Of a stretch of DNA of 64,000 nt, positions 35,220 through 45,800 are shown one piece after another (the stretch's first letter is position 1; every line of letters starts with the position of its first letter). Made by a program: the position numbers and the translations under genes. Under the pieces are notes generated by a model. That model made no database searches. It had not been told where the DNA came from and worked only from the letters and a program-made list of their open reading frames with translations. The stretch comes from Thermoactinomyces sp. DSM 45892 (lineage in GTDB: Bacteria; Bacillota; Bacilli; Thermoactinomycetales; Thermoactinomycetaceae): positions 62,001-126,000 of the forward strand of contig NZ_FNPL01000003.1 in assembly GCF_900107305.1 (NCBI RefSeq), given 5' to 3'.

Positions 35220-36137
35220 ATGGATCAGTGGAAAATAAGCTTTCCAAAGGTGAGTATCTTAATCCCCACCTATAATCGTCCTCATTATTTGAAGTTGGCC
35301 TTAGATAGCGCATTGGCCCAAACGTATCCGAACATCGAAATTATTATCGGTGATGATAGTACGAATAACGAGACAAGCGATATGTTACAACCTTATTTAG
35401 AGAAGTATCCAACTATTAAGTATCTAAAAAGAACTGCTCGTTTGCCTTTTGATAATATGGCAGAATGCTTTCAATTAGCATCTGGAGAATTTATTAATTT
35501 TTTAATGGATGATGATATTTTTTATCCAGAGAAGATAGAGAAAATGATGGGCTATTTCTTCAGAAATTCGAATGTTTCATTAGTTACTTCATACAGGGAC
35601 TTGATAGATGAAAATGGAAATATCATTCATATACCGGGTTTTCATAAACATATCGCCCCGCAGGACACAGTGTTTAACGGGAAGGAATTAGGAACGATTT
35701 TTATGAGGAATGGAGTTAATTTTATAGGCGAACCCACGACTCCGTTATTTAGAAAAAGGGATCTTTCGGAAGGTTGGGCGAATTATCAAGGGATTCAATA
35801 TGTTGCGCTGGTAGACATGGCTAGCTGGCTTACCTTACTTACTAAGGGGGATTTTGTATATATTGTAGAACCATTAAGTTGTTTTCGAATCCACTCGGGT
35901 CAAGGCAATCATAGTCTACAGTGGCAGCAGGGGGCCTATTATGAATTAGGAACGTTGATTCATGATAGTCATTTTCTTGATGAGTATCATGCCGAACGAG
36001 CGGCTTTAATCGATGCGTATATCCAAACACATGGAGAGCAGTTTGTGTATGGCATATCTGAATGCATCAATCCGTATATCACAGAAGAGGTGCGTGTGAG
36101 GTATCTAGAAATATTTAATAAGAATTCAAAAAAATAA
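35220..36137 (+). CDS. Family 2 glycosyltransferase (copy 1)
   Basis: 305 residues. A GT-A fold start (KVSILIPTYNRPHYLKLALDS near residue 10), IIIGDDSTN, and the DDD-type metal motif in NFLMDDDIFYPEK near residue 97 show a nucleotide-sugar transferase. The protein is cytoplasmic. It is closely similar over its whole length to the gene at 37256-38167 (about two thirds identical by eye), so one arose by duplication. Between them lies a TylF-like methyltransferase on the other strand. Together they could build and methylate a spore-surface glycan; the acceptor is unknown. Confidence 0.88.
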   Translation: MDQWKISFPKVSILIPTYNRPHYLKLALDSALAQTYPNIEIIIGDDSTNNETSDMLQPYLEKYPTIKYLKRTARLPFDNMAECFQLASGEFINFLMDDDIFYPEKIEKMMGYFFRNSNVSLVTSYRDLIDENGNIIHIPGFHKHIAPQDTVFNGKELGTIFMRNGVNFIGEPTTPLFRKRDLSEGWANYQGIQYVALVDMASWLTLLTKGDFVYIVEPLSCFRIHSGQGNHSLQWQQGAYYELGTLIHDSHFLDEYHAERAALIDAYIQTHGEQFVYGISECINPYITEEVRVRYLEIFNKNSKK

Positions 36138-36197
36138 GAAATCGCCTATTGTAAAGGACGGCGGATATCAAGCCGCTTTTACGATAGGCGATTTTTA
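36138..36197. terminator. Bidirectional terminator
   Basis: AAATCGCCTAT pairs with ATAGGCGATTT, with inner GTAAA/TTTAC and CGGC/GCCG pairs, then a T run. It sits between convergent genes. Confidence 0.85.
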
Positions 36198-36207
36198 GTT
36201 CTGTATG

Positions 36208-37101
<894 letters not shown>

Positions 37102-37255
37102 TTTCAAGCCCCTCTCCATGAAGTCACATACCACATAATATGGGGGAATGCTGTGGAATATGACCCTTAACATGGGTTTAAGACATAAGAGAAAAGAACC
37201 ATCTATATACATGATAGGAGAGGCTCGAGATGTTGATCTCAAAGGGGGCATGGAT

Positions 37256-38167
37256 ATGGATTTATGGAAAGATAAGAGTCTTCCGAAGGTGAGTATTTTA
37301 ATACCGACCTATAATCGTCCGGAGTATTTGAAACTAGCTTTACATAGTGCACTTTCTCAAACGTATCCGAATATCGAAATTATTATAGGTGACGATAGTA
37401 CGAATGACGAAACAGAAAATATGTTGCGACCCTATTTAAAGCAATATGATCACATAAAGTACTTTAGAAGAACAGCGGGTGTGCCTTATGATAATATGGC
37501 GGAATGCTTTCAATTAGCTTCAGGGGAGTTCATTAATTTCTTGATGGATGATGATATTTTTCATACAGAGAAGATAACCAAAATGATGGACTATTTTTTA
37601 AAGTATCCCAATGTTTCGCTGGTTACCTCCTATCGGGAACTTATTGATGCAAATGGAAATGCCTTGCCTACCGAAGGATTTAGTAGGCAATTATTTTCTC
37701 ATGACACTATCGCAAATGGAAAAGATTTTGGGGCCTTTTTCATGAAGCACCGCGTCAACTTTATTGGAGAGCCTACAACGGCTTTATTTCGGAAAAGTGC
37801 GTTATCGCAAGGCTGGGCGAACTATCAGGGGATTCGATATTTTGCACTTGTCGACATATCTAGCTGGTTGACCTTACTTAGTAACGGAGATTTTATATAC
37901 ATTGCAGAACCACTAAGTTTTTTCAGGAGACACGCAGATCAGGGGAATAATCATGAAGCGTGGAAAGAAGGAACTTATTATGAATGGGGTATCTTGATTC
38001 ATGAGAATCAATTTATCGATCAAGCTGAGCGTGATTCCCAAATCGATGGATACATCAAAGAGCACGGGAAACAGCGCCTGTTAGGAATATCTGAATGTAC
38101 AAATCCATATCTATCCGAGGATGTGCGCATAAGACACATGGAAATATTTCAGAATCTATTGAATTGA
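37256..38167 (+). CDS. Family 2 glycosyltransferase (copy 2)
   Basis: The ATG at 37256 (303 residues) has AAAGGGGG 7 bases upstream and lines up with the start of copy 1. It has KVSILIPTYNRPEYLKLALHS, IIIGDDSTN and FLMDDDIFHTEK as in copy 1. Differences concentrate in the middle and C-terminal acceptor half (GFSRQLFSHDTI versus GFHKHIAPQDTV), suggesting a different acceptor. The 5' end overlaps nothing, but its promoter region is shared with the divergent methyltransferase gene, so all three are likely co-regulated. Confidence 0.87.
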   Translation: MDLWKDKSLPKVSILIPTYNRPEYLKLALHSALSQTYPNIEIIIGDDSTNDETENMLRPYLKQYDHIKYFRRTAGVPYDNMAECFQLASGEFINFLMDDDIFHTEKITKMMDYFLKYPNVSLVTSYRELIDANGNALPTEGFSRQLFSHDTIANGKDFGAFFMKHRVNFIGEPTTALFRKSALSQGWANYQGIRYFALVDISSWLTLLSNGDFIYIAEPLSFFRRHADQGNNHEAWKEGTYYEWGILIHENQFIDQAERDSQIDGYIKEHGKQRLLGISECTNPYLSEDVRIRHMEIFQNLLN

Positions 38168-38193
38168 TGTGGCTGTTGTGGAAGATGCCATTT

Positions 38194-38235
38194 AAAAAGC
38201 TACTGGTAGAAAAAACACCAGTAGCTTTCTTTTAT
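38194..38235. terminator. Bidirectional terminator
   Basis: AAAAGCTACTGGT and ACCAGTAGCTTT form a 12-13-bp stem around AGAAAAAAC. Confidence 0.85.
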
Positions 38236-39173
38236 CCCTTTTTTGCCACGCTCTTATGGACATAAGCAGTAGTACCGGAGGATGTTTTGATTCGATACCA
38301 TTCATTACTAACCCCTGTGAGGGTCATTGTGGTACCTTTGGATACTCGCTGGATGACGGAAGCGCTTAGCGAAGGATTGGACCGGACATTCACGATATTC
38401 TCTATGGCTACAACCTTGCCGGTTGCATCGGTAAAGTTACTGGACGGTTTCGGGTCTTCCAGTTTTGTGGCAAAGGAGCTATTGATGAAGCCAACTTTTC
38501 CTGATTGAAGACGCACTTGATACCAGTCTTTGATGTATCCGATGTTTTCTAAAACGAGCCCATTGCTTACTTGCTCCATGGTAAATGATCCTGTAGAAGG
38601 GCCGGTTCGTATATTAACCTTATTTCCTTTTACTTTTACTTGTCCAGAAGAGGGTTGAACGGCATAGGAAGAATCTCCACGCCATTTCTTTGTATATTTT
38701 CCACTATGAATCCAAATCGGTGTCCCTTCTGGAATCAGTTTATAGAGTTCAAGTAGATTTGCTTCCCCCATACGGACACAGCCGCTGGACGCATTTGTAC
38801 CAATCGATGCAGGTTGATTTGTTCCGTGAACTCCGTAGGTACGACCTGAGTCACCATTAACTGAAAAGCCCATCCAACGCTTGCCGAGTGGGTTTTCCGG
38901 TACACCACCTGGTATCCCTTTCCAACCGGGAGAGACAATCTTAACTACCATGGTAAAAGTGCCTTCTGGAGTAAGGTCCTTGGTTCTACCTGTTGCGACA
39001 GGATATGTTTTAGTAACTCTTCCATCTTGATAAAGATATAGCTTATTGGTCTTTTTATTGATCTCCACTTGATAATCCGGCGTTGCAGCTTGTGCCGTTG
39101 AAGCTGGGATGAAACCTCCTAGTAAAACGGTAAATGCTAGTGCGAATGCGAGTAACCATTTTGTGAATTTCAA
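38232..39173 (-). CDS. L,D-transpeptidase (YkuD) with two SH3-like domains, copy 1
   Basis: 313 residues. A signal peptide ends AQAA near residue 29. The YkuD catalytic domain covers about 33-150, with HGTNQPASIGTNASSGCVRM carrying the active His and Cys. Two bacterial SH3 repeats follow, around 175-235 and 250-310 (VNIRTGPSTGSF and VNVRSNPSLSASV). The enzyme makes 3-3 cross-links or attaches proteins in peptidoglycan; the SH3 parts bind the wall. It is paralogous to the next gene. Ribosome site TAGGAGG precedes the start. Confidence 0.92.
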   Translation of the reverse strand: MKFTKWLLAFALAFTVLLGGFIPASTAQAATPDYQVEINKKTNKLYLYQDGRVTKTYPVATGRTKDLTPEGTFTMVVKIVSPGWKGIPGGVPENPLGKRWMGFSVNGDSGRTYGVHGTNQPASIGTNASSGCVRMGEANLLELYKLIPEGTPIWIHSGKYTKKWRGDSSYAVQPSSGQVKVKGNKVNIRTGPSTGSFTMEQVSNGLVLENIGYIKDWYQVRLQSGKVGFINSSFATKLEDPKPSSNFTDATGKVVAIENIVNVRSNPSLSASVIQRVSKGTTMTLTGVSNEWYRIKTSSGTTAYVHKSVAKKG

Positions 39174-39294
39174 TTCTGTTACCTCCTAGATGATGAGAAA
39201 GATAAAGCAGTCTAAGATATTCACTGTACAATACAGAAAATCCTTTTTAGAGTGAAGAATGCAACAATTACGTGACATTTGACGGGGGAAATGG

Positions 39295-40215
39295 TCACTT
39301 GGCTACCGTTTTATGCAAATAAACAATCTTCCCATTCGACAACTTGACTTGATACCAATCACCTTTCATACTTATCTTCGTAAAAGAAGTACCCTGCTTT
39401 GCTTTTCCTACTATCGCGCCTGACATAGACGGTGCTGAGCGGATATTGGCGACATCCACAAATACGGTTACTTTTCCGTTGTTAGGGGGCGTGGGGGTAG
39501 AGACTGTGCTATAGTTTTTATGAACAAACACCTTACGACCGTTTGATAACTTTACTTGGTACCAATCACCTGATTTTCCGATGAGGGGTAGACTCATTTT
39601 CGATTTTAGTGTTGTAACAATAAATGATCCTGTAGTCGGACCTGTACGAGCATTTACCCTTGTGGTTGTTTTTAGCGTTCCAGAGGCTGTTTTTAACCCA
39701 ACGGATGCATTGCCACGCCAGATTTTATTGCTTTTTCCACTGTGAATCCATACCGGCGTTCCTTCATAGATACGACTGTACAAATCCATGACATCACTAT
39801 TTTTCATGCGCACACAGCCACTTGAGGCGTGAGTGCCGATCGATTTTGGATTATTCGTTCCGTGGATTCCATACATACGGCCATTATCACCATTTACACT
39901 GATTCCGTTCCAACGTTCACCTAAAGGGTTGTTCGGAACCCCACCCGGAATCCCTTTCCAACCAGGCTTCACAATTTTGACCGCGAGAGGAAATGTTCCT
40001 TCAGGGGTAAGTGCTTTCGTCTTACCAGTGGCGACTCGATATGTTTTGATGACGGTTTTCCCATTGAACAAATAGAGGTAGTTTGTTTTTTTGTTAATCT
40101 CAATTTTATAATCGGGAGCTGATGCGGCTTGAGCTTCGGTGGGCTGATATAGCCCGATGATGAGGGTGAAAATGAGAGCAAGCGTTACCCAAGAATACCA
40201 ATGACGTGTTTTCAT
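39295..40215 (-). CDS. L,D-transpeptidase (YkuD) with two SH3-like domains, copy 2
   Basis: 306 residues with the same order as copy 1: signal peptide ending TEAQAA, YkuD domain with HGTNNPKSIGTHASSGCVRM (active His and Cys), then two SH3 repeats (VNARTGPTTGSF and ANIRSAPSMSGAI). The two genes are on the same strand 121 bases apart, a tandem duplication. The SH3 parts differ more than the catalytic domain. GAGAGGAA stands before the ATG. It acts outside the membrane on peptidoglycan. Confidence 0.92.
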   Translation of the reverse strand: MKTRHWYSWVTLALIFTLIIGLYQPTEAQAASAPDYKIEINKKTNYLYLFNGKTVIKTYRVATGKTKALTPEGTFPLAVKIVKPGWKGIPGGVPNNPLGERWNGISVNGDNGRMYGIHGTNNPKSIGTHASSGCVRMKNSDVMDLYSRIYEGTPVWIHSGKSNKIWRGNASVGLKTASGTLKTTTRVNARTGPTTGSFIVTTLKSKMSLPLIGKSGDWYQVKLSNGRKVFVHKNYSTVSTPTPPNNGKVTVFVDVANIRSAPSMSGAIVGKAKQGTSFTKISMKGDWYQVKLSNGKIVYLHKTVAK

Positions 40216-40391
40216 TCTGTTCCTCTCCTTATCTTTGCTATGATTCCATAATACCCGATTATTTAGAATAAATAAATAATTATATTAGAAAATAGGATGA
40301 AGTTATGAAGAATACTTGTCTAGGCATATGTGTTTCATTACAATAAAGCGATATAGCCTTAAAATAATCATTCCATGGATAGGGTGTTTAC

Positions 40392-41537
40392 ATGATATAT
40401 GATCTCGTATTGTTTGATGTAGATGGAGTTTTCTTAAGTGAAGAGCGTTGTTTTGATACTTCAGCCTTAGCAGTATGGGAATTACTTTATGGATCTCATT
40501 TTTTAGGGATGAGCGGGGAATATTTTACTGTAAATCCGACGGAAGAAGAGATTCGCCGAATTCGTCGAGAAGTTTTTTGTGATGATCAGGTGCTAACATG
40601 GATGAAGGATCGCGGTATTAATGCGAATTGGGATATGGTATATCTCACTTTTACTGTGCAACTATGTTTGTTACTTAGGGATGTAAAGAAAGTGGAGGAA
40701 GAGAAGGTTACCTTGTGGCTACGCGAGGGAATCGATGAAAATGTTTTACGAGAATGTGGAAACCTAATGAGACAACATCGTCTACCTTTTCAACCCGATT
40801 TTAAAAATTTCCTTCATTTCTTTGAAGAAAACGAGGCTAAGTTAAATCGACAAGAGTTGTTGTGTTACTTTAATCTATTTTCCAAGCAAGGTTTAGGTGT
40901 TGAGACAAGGCTATTTTCTCGCAATAGTGATTTGTGGAGGATCGGACATTCTGTGTTCCAAGAGTGGTACTTGGGTGAGGAGTTATCTACACAAGTGCCG
41001 AGGGTGAGAGGGAAGAAAGGGTATGTATATCAAGAGATTGCTTTAGCTGAACCGGCAAACATTCGTAGTACGATAGAAAAGTTAAAGAAGCAAGGGGTCG
41101 GGCTGGGAATTGGAACGGGTCGCCCCACGATAGAGACGGAAATTCCTTTAAAAGAACTGGGTCTATATGATTATTTTGAAGAAAATCGCATTGTTAGTGC
41201 AACGGATGTAGTGGAGGCTGAACAAGCTTATCCACACTATGCACCTCTGGGAAAGCCAGGCCCCTTTACATATGTGAAAGGATATTTAACGAAGCAATCG
41301 ACAGTGGAGGAGTGTGTACAGTTATCCCTTCCACTTCCTCCGAAGCAAGGGAAACGAATCTTAATCGTAGGGGACTCGATTGCCGATTATTTAGCGGCTA
41401 GAAAAATGGGATGTGATTTTGCTGCGACGTTAACAGGACTTACGGGAAAAGCTGCACGAAGTAAGTTTGAGGAGCTTGCGGCAGATTACATTTTGAATGA
41501 TGTGACGGAAATTCTGGATATATTCAACATTGACTAA
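40392..41537 (+). CDS. HAD-superfamily hydrolase
   Basis: 381 residues. HAD motif I is LFDVDGVFL at residues 5-13 (nucleophile Asp9? and the DxD pair in FDVDG). A large helical cap of about 200 residues follows. Motif II is GIGTGRPTIE near 242, and motifs III/IV are GKPGPF and ILIVGDSIADYLAARKMG near 320. The fold suits a phosphatase of the phosphoglycolate or pyrophosphatase type, but the long cap is unusual and the substrate is unknown. It stands alone upstream of sodA with no terminator seen between them. Confidence 0.82.
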   Translation: MIYDLVLFDVDGVFLSEERCFDTSALAVWELLYGSHFLGMSGEYFTVNPTEEEIRRIRREVFCDDQVLTWMKDRGINANWDMVYLTFTVQLCLLLRDVKKVEEEKVTLWLREGIDENVLRECGNLMRQHRLPFQPDFKNFLHFFEENEAKLNRQELLCYFNLFSKQGLGVETRLFSRNSDLWRIGHSVFQEWYLGEELSTQVPRVRGKKGYVYQEIALAEPANIRSTIEKLKKQGVGLGIGTGRPTIETEIPLKELGLYDYFEENRIVSATDVVEAEQAYPHYAPLGKPGPFTYVKGYLTKQSTVEECVQLSLPLPPKQGKRILIVGDSIADYLAARKMGCDFAATLTGLTGKAARSKFEELAADYILNDVTEILDIFNID

Positions 41538-41630
41538 CGGAAATCATTTTAAGCATAATAGATATGGGCAGCTTGTATGTTGTTTCAACTGTTCAACAAT
41601 GAGTGAGGCATAAAAGGAGGACTTATTATT

Positions 41631-42245
41631 ATGGCGAAACATGAACTTCCAGCGTTACCTTATGCTTTTAACGCTTTAGAACCACACTTCGACGCTCTAA
41701 CCATGGAGATCCACCACGATCGTCACCATGCTACATATGTAAACAACTTAAATGCAGCATTAGAAGCGCATGAAGAACTATCTTCAAAATCGGTTGAAGA
41801 TTTGATTGCTTCATTGGATTCTCTACCAGAATCGATTCGTATGGTTGTACGTAACAATGGTGGTGGCCATGCAAACCACACATTGTTCTGGGAAATCTTA
41901 AGTGCAAACGGTGGCGGAGAGCCAGTTGGCGAACTAGCAACCGCTATGAAAGAAACATTTGGTAGTTATGAAGAGTTTAAAAAGCTCTTTGCAGATGCTG
42001 CAGTGAAACGTTTTGGTTCTGGGTGGGCTTGGCTCGCATTTAAAGATGGTAAGCTATTTGTTACCAGCACAGCGAATCAAGATAGCCCGATTATGGAAGG
42101 TGCAACCCCTATTATCGGTTTAGACGTTTGGGAGCATGCTTACTACTTGAAGTTCCAAAACAAACGCCCTGACTACATCGGTTCTTTCTGGAATGTAGTA
42201 AACTGGGATGAAGCAAATAAACGTTATCTTGCCGCTCGCGGTTAA
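41631..42245 (+). CDS. sodA: Superoxide dismutase (Mn/Fe)
   Basis: 204 residues, ATG with AAAAGGAGGA. Metal ligands are visible: His in [13 protein letters not shown] near 27, His in [11 protein letters not shown] near 81, and Asp and His in [19 protein letters not shown] near 163-167. The GGGEP and FGSGWAWL segments favour manganese. It converts superoxide to oxygen and hydrogen peroxide in the cytoplasm. The gene is monocistronic with a terminator at 42259. Confidence 0.96.
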   Translation: MAKHELPALPYAFNALEPHFDALTMEIHHDRHHATYVNNLNAALEAHEELSSKSVEDLIASLDSLPESIRMVVRNNGGGHANHTLFWEILSANGGGEPVGELATAMKETFGSYEEFKKLFADAAVKRFGSGWAWLAFKDGKLFVTSTANQDSPIMEGATPIIGLDVWEHAYYLKFQNKRPDYIGSFWNVVNWDEANKRYLAARG

Positions 42246-42258
42246 GATTCAATCATCA

Positions 42259-42302
42259 TAAAAAAACGGTTTCCTATGAGATGTAGGAGGCCGTTTTTTT
42301 AT
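42259..42302 (+). terminator. Terminator after sodA
   Basis: AAAAACGGTTTCCTA and TAGGAGGCCGTTTTTTT with a 7-base loop. Confidence 0.85.
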
Positions 42303-42426
42303 TTGTCAATGGAAATGGATTACAGGGAATGACTTCCTATTGTTCAGGTATAGTTCGTCTCATATAATGAAATACATGTTTTGAACAAAGACGACCGAAT
42401 TTCGTATTTGGAAGGAGGAACTACGA

Positions 42427-43062
42427 ATGGATATCAAACGATTCGTTCGCAGATGGGGTCTGTTCAGTTTGGGGATGATGATTGCCCTGACCTGTACCAC
42501 TGTTTTTGCCAAAAAAACATCTTCTAATGTTTTTCATATAGAGTCTGATGTGCCTTTTTCGATGTCGGTTCCTACTGATGTTGTGCATCAAGAGATGAGC
42601 GAGACCATTGCGAAAGCAGCACCAGAGAAGAAGATCACCACTACGTCTACGCATAAAGACCAAAAGATAAATAGAGATCGTAATAATAGTAAAATAGATA
42701 ATAAATCCAACGTAGAATTACTTGCTCGTGCTGTGTATAGTGAGGCTCGTGGTGAAGAATTTCAGGGCCAAGTTGCGGTTGCATCTGTCATTATTAACCG
42801 TACTGAATCAGGGAAATTTCCACGAAGCATCCGTGGAGTGATCTTTCAAAAGAATGCTTTTACGGCTGTTTCGGATGGACAGTTCTGGTTGAAGCCAGAT
42901 GCTGAAGCTTATCAAGCGGCCAAGTTGGCATTAAATGGATCTGATCCAACAGATGGAGCTTTGTATTATTACAATCCTAAGACAGCTACTTCTAAATGGA
43001 TGACAAATAAGGCAGAGAAAAGTAGTACGAAACGCATTGGTAATCATGTTTTTATGAAGTAA
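42427..43062 (+). CDS. SleB-like spore cortex or wall hydrolase
   Basis: 211 residues. An N-terminal signal region (about residues 10-31, ending TTVFAKK) is followed by a polar linker of about 60 residues. The catalytic domain of the SleB/CwlJ family starts near 95: VELLARAVYSEARGEEFQGQVAVASVIINR, with the catalytic Glu in SEARGE, then FPRSIRGVIFQKNAFTAV and GALYYYNP. It should act as lytic transglycosylase or glucosaminidase on peptidoglycan, perhaps during germination or sporulation. A peptidoglycan-binding N-terminal domain, present in SleB itself, is missing. Confidence 0.86.
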   Translation: MDIKRFVRRWGLFSLGMMIALTCTTVFAKKTSSNVFHIESDVPFSMSVPTDVVHQEMSETIAKAAPEKKITTTSTHKDQKINRDRNNSKIDNKSNVELLARAVYSEARGEEFQGQVAVASVIINRTESGKFPRSIRGVIFQKNAFTAVSDGQFWLKPDAEAYQAAKLALNGSDPTDGALYYYNPKTATSKWMTNKAEKSSTKRIGNHVFMK

Positions 43063-43077
43063 TCGCTGTTATTTCGA

Positions 43078-43108
43078 GCCATTCCTTTTGTGGAGGAATG
43101 GTTTTTTA
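43078..43108 (+). terminator. Terminator
   Basis: GCCATTCC, loop, GGAATGG, then six T. Confidence 0.8.
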
Positions 43109-43163
43109 TGTACTCATGAAAATTCTCTAGATGACACACAATAACGAAAAGGGAGGAATGTTT

Positions 43164-43442
43164 ATGGCGCGCAAAAGAAAACGCTTGTTAGTAGGGTCAG
43201 CTAGGCCTGAGATGGATCAGCTCCAAACAGATGTGTTAAATCGCAAGTTAGGAACCGCCTTTACCAATAGAGAGGATCTCAAAGTGGAGATAGCGAGGCA
43301 ACTTGATATTCCTTATCAAAGCAAAGGATCGAATCGATCGATGCGGGCGGAGGATGCAGGTAAGATAGGTGGAACGATGGGTGGAATTCTGGTAAAAGAG
43401 TTAGTGCGGATGTCGATGGAAGCGCTTTCAAAGAACCGCTGA
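43164..43442 (+). CDS. Alpha/beta-type small acid-soluble spore protein
   Basis: The ATG at 43164 (92 residues) has GGGAGGA 7 bases upstream. The two SASP blocks are visible: LKVEIARQLDIPYQ in the middle (the EIA motif near the germination-protease site) and AEDAGKIGGTMGGILVKELVRMSMEAL at the end, related to the usual G-x-M-V-K block. A basic N-terminal extension (ARKRKRLLVGSARPEM) is longer than usual. SASPs coat DNA in spores and protect it from UV. Expression is expected in the forespore. Confidence 0.78.
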   Translation: MARKRKRLLVGSARPEMDQLQTDVLNRKLGTAFTNREDLKVEIARQLDIPYQSKGSNRSMRAEDAGKIGGTMGGILVKELVRMSMEALSKNR

Positions 43443-43525
43443 CTTAAAAAATAAAGAAAAACAGCAGTTTTTTGAGTGGAAACTAGTATAATGGGGGTAG
43501 CATATTTAAGGGGGAGTCATCCAAG

Positions 43526-44650
43526 ATGGAGCGAGTCTTACTGCTTACCATGGGCTTTGGTACAGGACATAACGCCGCTGCCCAAGCGTTGGAAGCGGAA
43601 TTTAGTAAAGTGCCGGACGTGGAAGCGGAGACAGTTGACCTATTACAGTTGATTCCTAAGTCCCTTCATCCCCTAGTGCAATCAGGCTATCACGGGATGT
43701 TGGCAAAGGTTCCATTTTTTTATCATTATCTTTATGACTGGACTTATCAATCGAAAGTGATACGGCAATTATCTAGTGAAATTATTGAAAAATTGGGGCG
43801 CACAATTCGGAAGAAAGTCCTGTCCTTATTAAATGAATTTAATCCCACACGGATTGTGACTACGCACCCATTCTCTCTCTTATTGCTACCACCAATATGG
43901 AGGGATATTCCCACAGTAGGGGTGGTTACGGATTATGAACTTCATCCTATGTGGGTGGTACAGGTGCCAGATGTTTTATGTGTACCGAAAAAATTGTTAG
44001 ATGAGCAACAGATGGAGCAACTTACATGGAAATCAGGATGTAAAGTAATCGAAACCGGAATTCCTATCCAGCCTAGGTACTATCAATCAATCCCTCGGGA
44101 GCAAGCACGCCGGGAACTGGCTTTATCTGCTACGAAACCAGTCGTGTTGGTTATGGGTGGCGGAATGGGGCTCGGGCCTATGGAGCAAATGGTGATGGAG
44201 ATGAGCTCGATTTCTGGTATTCAATTTGTTGTGTTTACGGGACGAAATGAAGCTTTATTGGAGCGGCTTAGTAAACGCCTGTTTGCATCGCCAGTCCGTT
44301 TGCTGGGATATTGTGATCAGGTGGATCTGTACATGTCGGCGGCGGATTTACTTGTGACGAAGCCGGGTGGCATCACGATTACTGAGGCAATCGCCAAACG
44401 TTTACCTATGTTTTTATTTCAGGCTTTTCCGGGTCAAGAAGAAGCAAACCAAGCATACTTAGTGAAGCATCGTGTAGCCGTCATCACACGTTTAGCTACA
44501 GTTTGTTTGCAGTTGGACAAGCAATTTTTAACAGGTTTTAACTCCCGTCAGTGTGTGGAGCGTTTTGAAGGGATTATATCTTCTGATTCAGCGACAAAAA
44601 TATTAGAAGCAACTTTTGCATTAACGCCTAATAAAATTTATATGCTGTAA
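43526..44650 (+). CDS. Diacylglycerol glucosyltransferase-like (UgtP/MGDG synthase family)
   Basis: 374 residues. The N-terminal MGDG-synthase motif LLLTMGFGTGHNAAAQALEAEF lies at residues 5-26. The THPFSLLLLPP and VVTDYELHPMWV segments are typical. The C-terminal GT-B half holds VMGGGMGLGP and the sugar-nucleotide site in LLVTKPGGITITEAIA. It would transfer glucose or galactose from UDP-sugar to diacylglycerol at the membrane, or act on another lipid. The length matches UgtP-type enzymes. AAGGGGGAG precedes the ATG. Confidence 0.85.
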   Translation: MERVLLLTMGFGTGHNAAAQALEAEFSKVPDVEAETVDLLQLIPKSLHPLVQSGYHGMLAKVPFFYHYLYDWTYQSKVIRQLSSEIIEKLGRTIRKKVLSLLNEFNPTRIVTTHPFSLLLLPPIWRDIPTVGVVTDYELHPMWVVQVPDVLCVPKKLLDEQQMEQLTWKSGCKVIETGIPIQPRYYQSIPREQARRELALSATKPVVLVMGGGMGLGPMEQMVMEMSSISGIQFVVFTGRNEALLERLSKRLFASPVRLLGYCDQVDLYMSAADLLVTKPGGITITEAIAKRLPMFLFQAFPGQEEANQAYLVKHRVAVITRLATVCLQLDKQFLTGFNSRQCVERFEGIISSDSATKILEATFALTPNKIYML

Positions 44651-44694
44651 GTGACGAAGTTTCTAGATATTAGAAAAAAGGGGAGGAAACTTCT

Positions 44695-45708
44695 TTGCAA
44701 ATTGTAACTTACAAGATAAAGGCGGATGAATTAAATATCCAAACCCATGATGTAGCGAGTTCCCGCTTGGGCTTCATGCAAGATGATTGGGTTGTAGATG
44801 CGGTATTCGCTCAGCAATGGCTGATTCAGGAACAGCAGGAAGTGTTTCCACATTTACTGCCAACGGATTTACTAACCTTGTTAGAAAGAGGTAGGAATGA
44901 GTTCCGTATCTTGGAGAGTGTTGTACACAAAGTGGCGCAGTTTGATGTCTCCAAATGCAAAGTGGAGGGAGAAGGGATTGCTCTAGAATTAGATGAGCTT
45001 CTGATATTGCCTCCACTCCCTGTACCAGTCAGCTTTCGTGATTTTTATGGTTTTGAGCAGCATGTGAAAACATGTCGTGAGAAACGCGGGCTGGACATGA
45101 TTCCAGAATGGTATGAGCTTCCTGTATTTTATTTCTCTAATCATCGAGCCATGGTGGGGATGGATCATAAAATTAAAAAACCAGACTATACATCTTGTTT
45201 AGACTTTGAGCTAGAAGTTGCCTGTGTAATTGGAAAACGTGGAAAAAATATCGCGGTAGAGGATGCACGTGATCACATAGCCGGTTTGATGATTTTAAAT
45301 GACTGGAGTGCTAGGGATATCCAGCGAAAAGAGATGGCTGTAGGGTTAGGTCCTTCTAAGGGAAAAGATTTTGCTACATCGATGGGACCTTACTTTGTTC
45401 CACTTTTTGCACTAGAGGATAGGCGAAGAGGAGATCATTGGGATCTGAAAATGGCTGCCCGAATTAACGGGAAGCAGGTATCGAAAGGGAACTTGCGCGA
45501 TTTAACTTGGACATTTTCTGCGATGGTCGCCCATGCTTCTCAAGATTGTGAGTTGGTTCCGGGGGAAGTATTTGGCTCTGGGACAGTGGGTACAGGTTGT
45601 TTATTAGAATTAGGTATAGAGGTACATCGCTATCTGGAACCAGGCGATATCATAGAGTTAGAAGTTGAGCGGTTAGGTGTACTCAGTAATCGGATTAGTA
45701 GGAATTAG
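44695..45708 (+). CDS. Fumarylacetoacetate hydrolase (FAH) family protein
   Basis: 337 residues from TTG 44695 with GGGGAGG upstream. The metal-binding residues of the FAH fold appear in DFELEVACVIGKRG (Glu-x-Glu) near residue 183 and the Asp of LNDWSARDIQ near 212, followed by GKDFATSMGPYFVP. Family members cleave or hydrate beta-diketo acids in aromatic degradation. No other aromatic catabolic gene is nearby, so the substrate is unknown. It forms a loose pair with the upstream glycosyltransferase gene (44 bases). Confidence 0.87.
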   Translation: MQIVTYKIKADELNIQTHDVASSRLGFMQDDWVVDAVFAQQWLIQEQQEVFPHLLPTDLLTLLERGRNEFRILESVVHKVAQFDVSKCKVEGEGIALELDELLILPPLPVPVSFRDFYGFEQHVKTCREKRGLDMIPEWYELPVFYFSNHRAMVGMDHKIKKPDYTSCLDFELEVACVIGKRGKNIAVEDARDHIAGLMILNDWSARDIQRKEMAVGLGPSKGKDFATSMGPYFVPLFALEDRRRGDHWDLKMAARINGKQVSKGNLRDLTWTFSAMVAHASQDCELVPGEVFGSGTVGTGCLLELGIEVHRYLEPGDIIELEVERLGVLSNRISRN

Positions 45709-45716
45709 TATCTATT

Positions 45717-45747
45717 ACCTTCTCCATCGATCGGAGAGGGTTTTTAT
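45717..45747 (+). terminator. Terminator after the FAH gene
   Basis: ACCTTCTCC, loop ATCGAT, GGAGAGGGT, T run. Confidence 0.8.
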
Positions 45748-45800
45748 TTCTTAGAGAACTGGAGCGATGGATCATTCGAAAACAACAGCAACAACAGCAA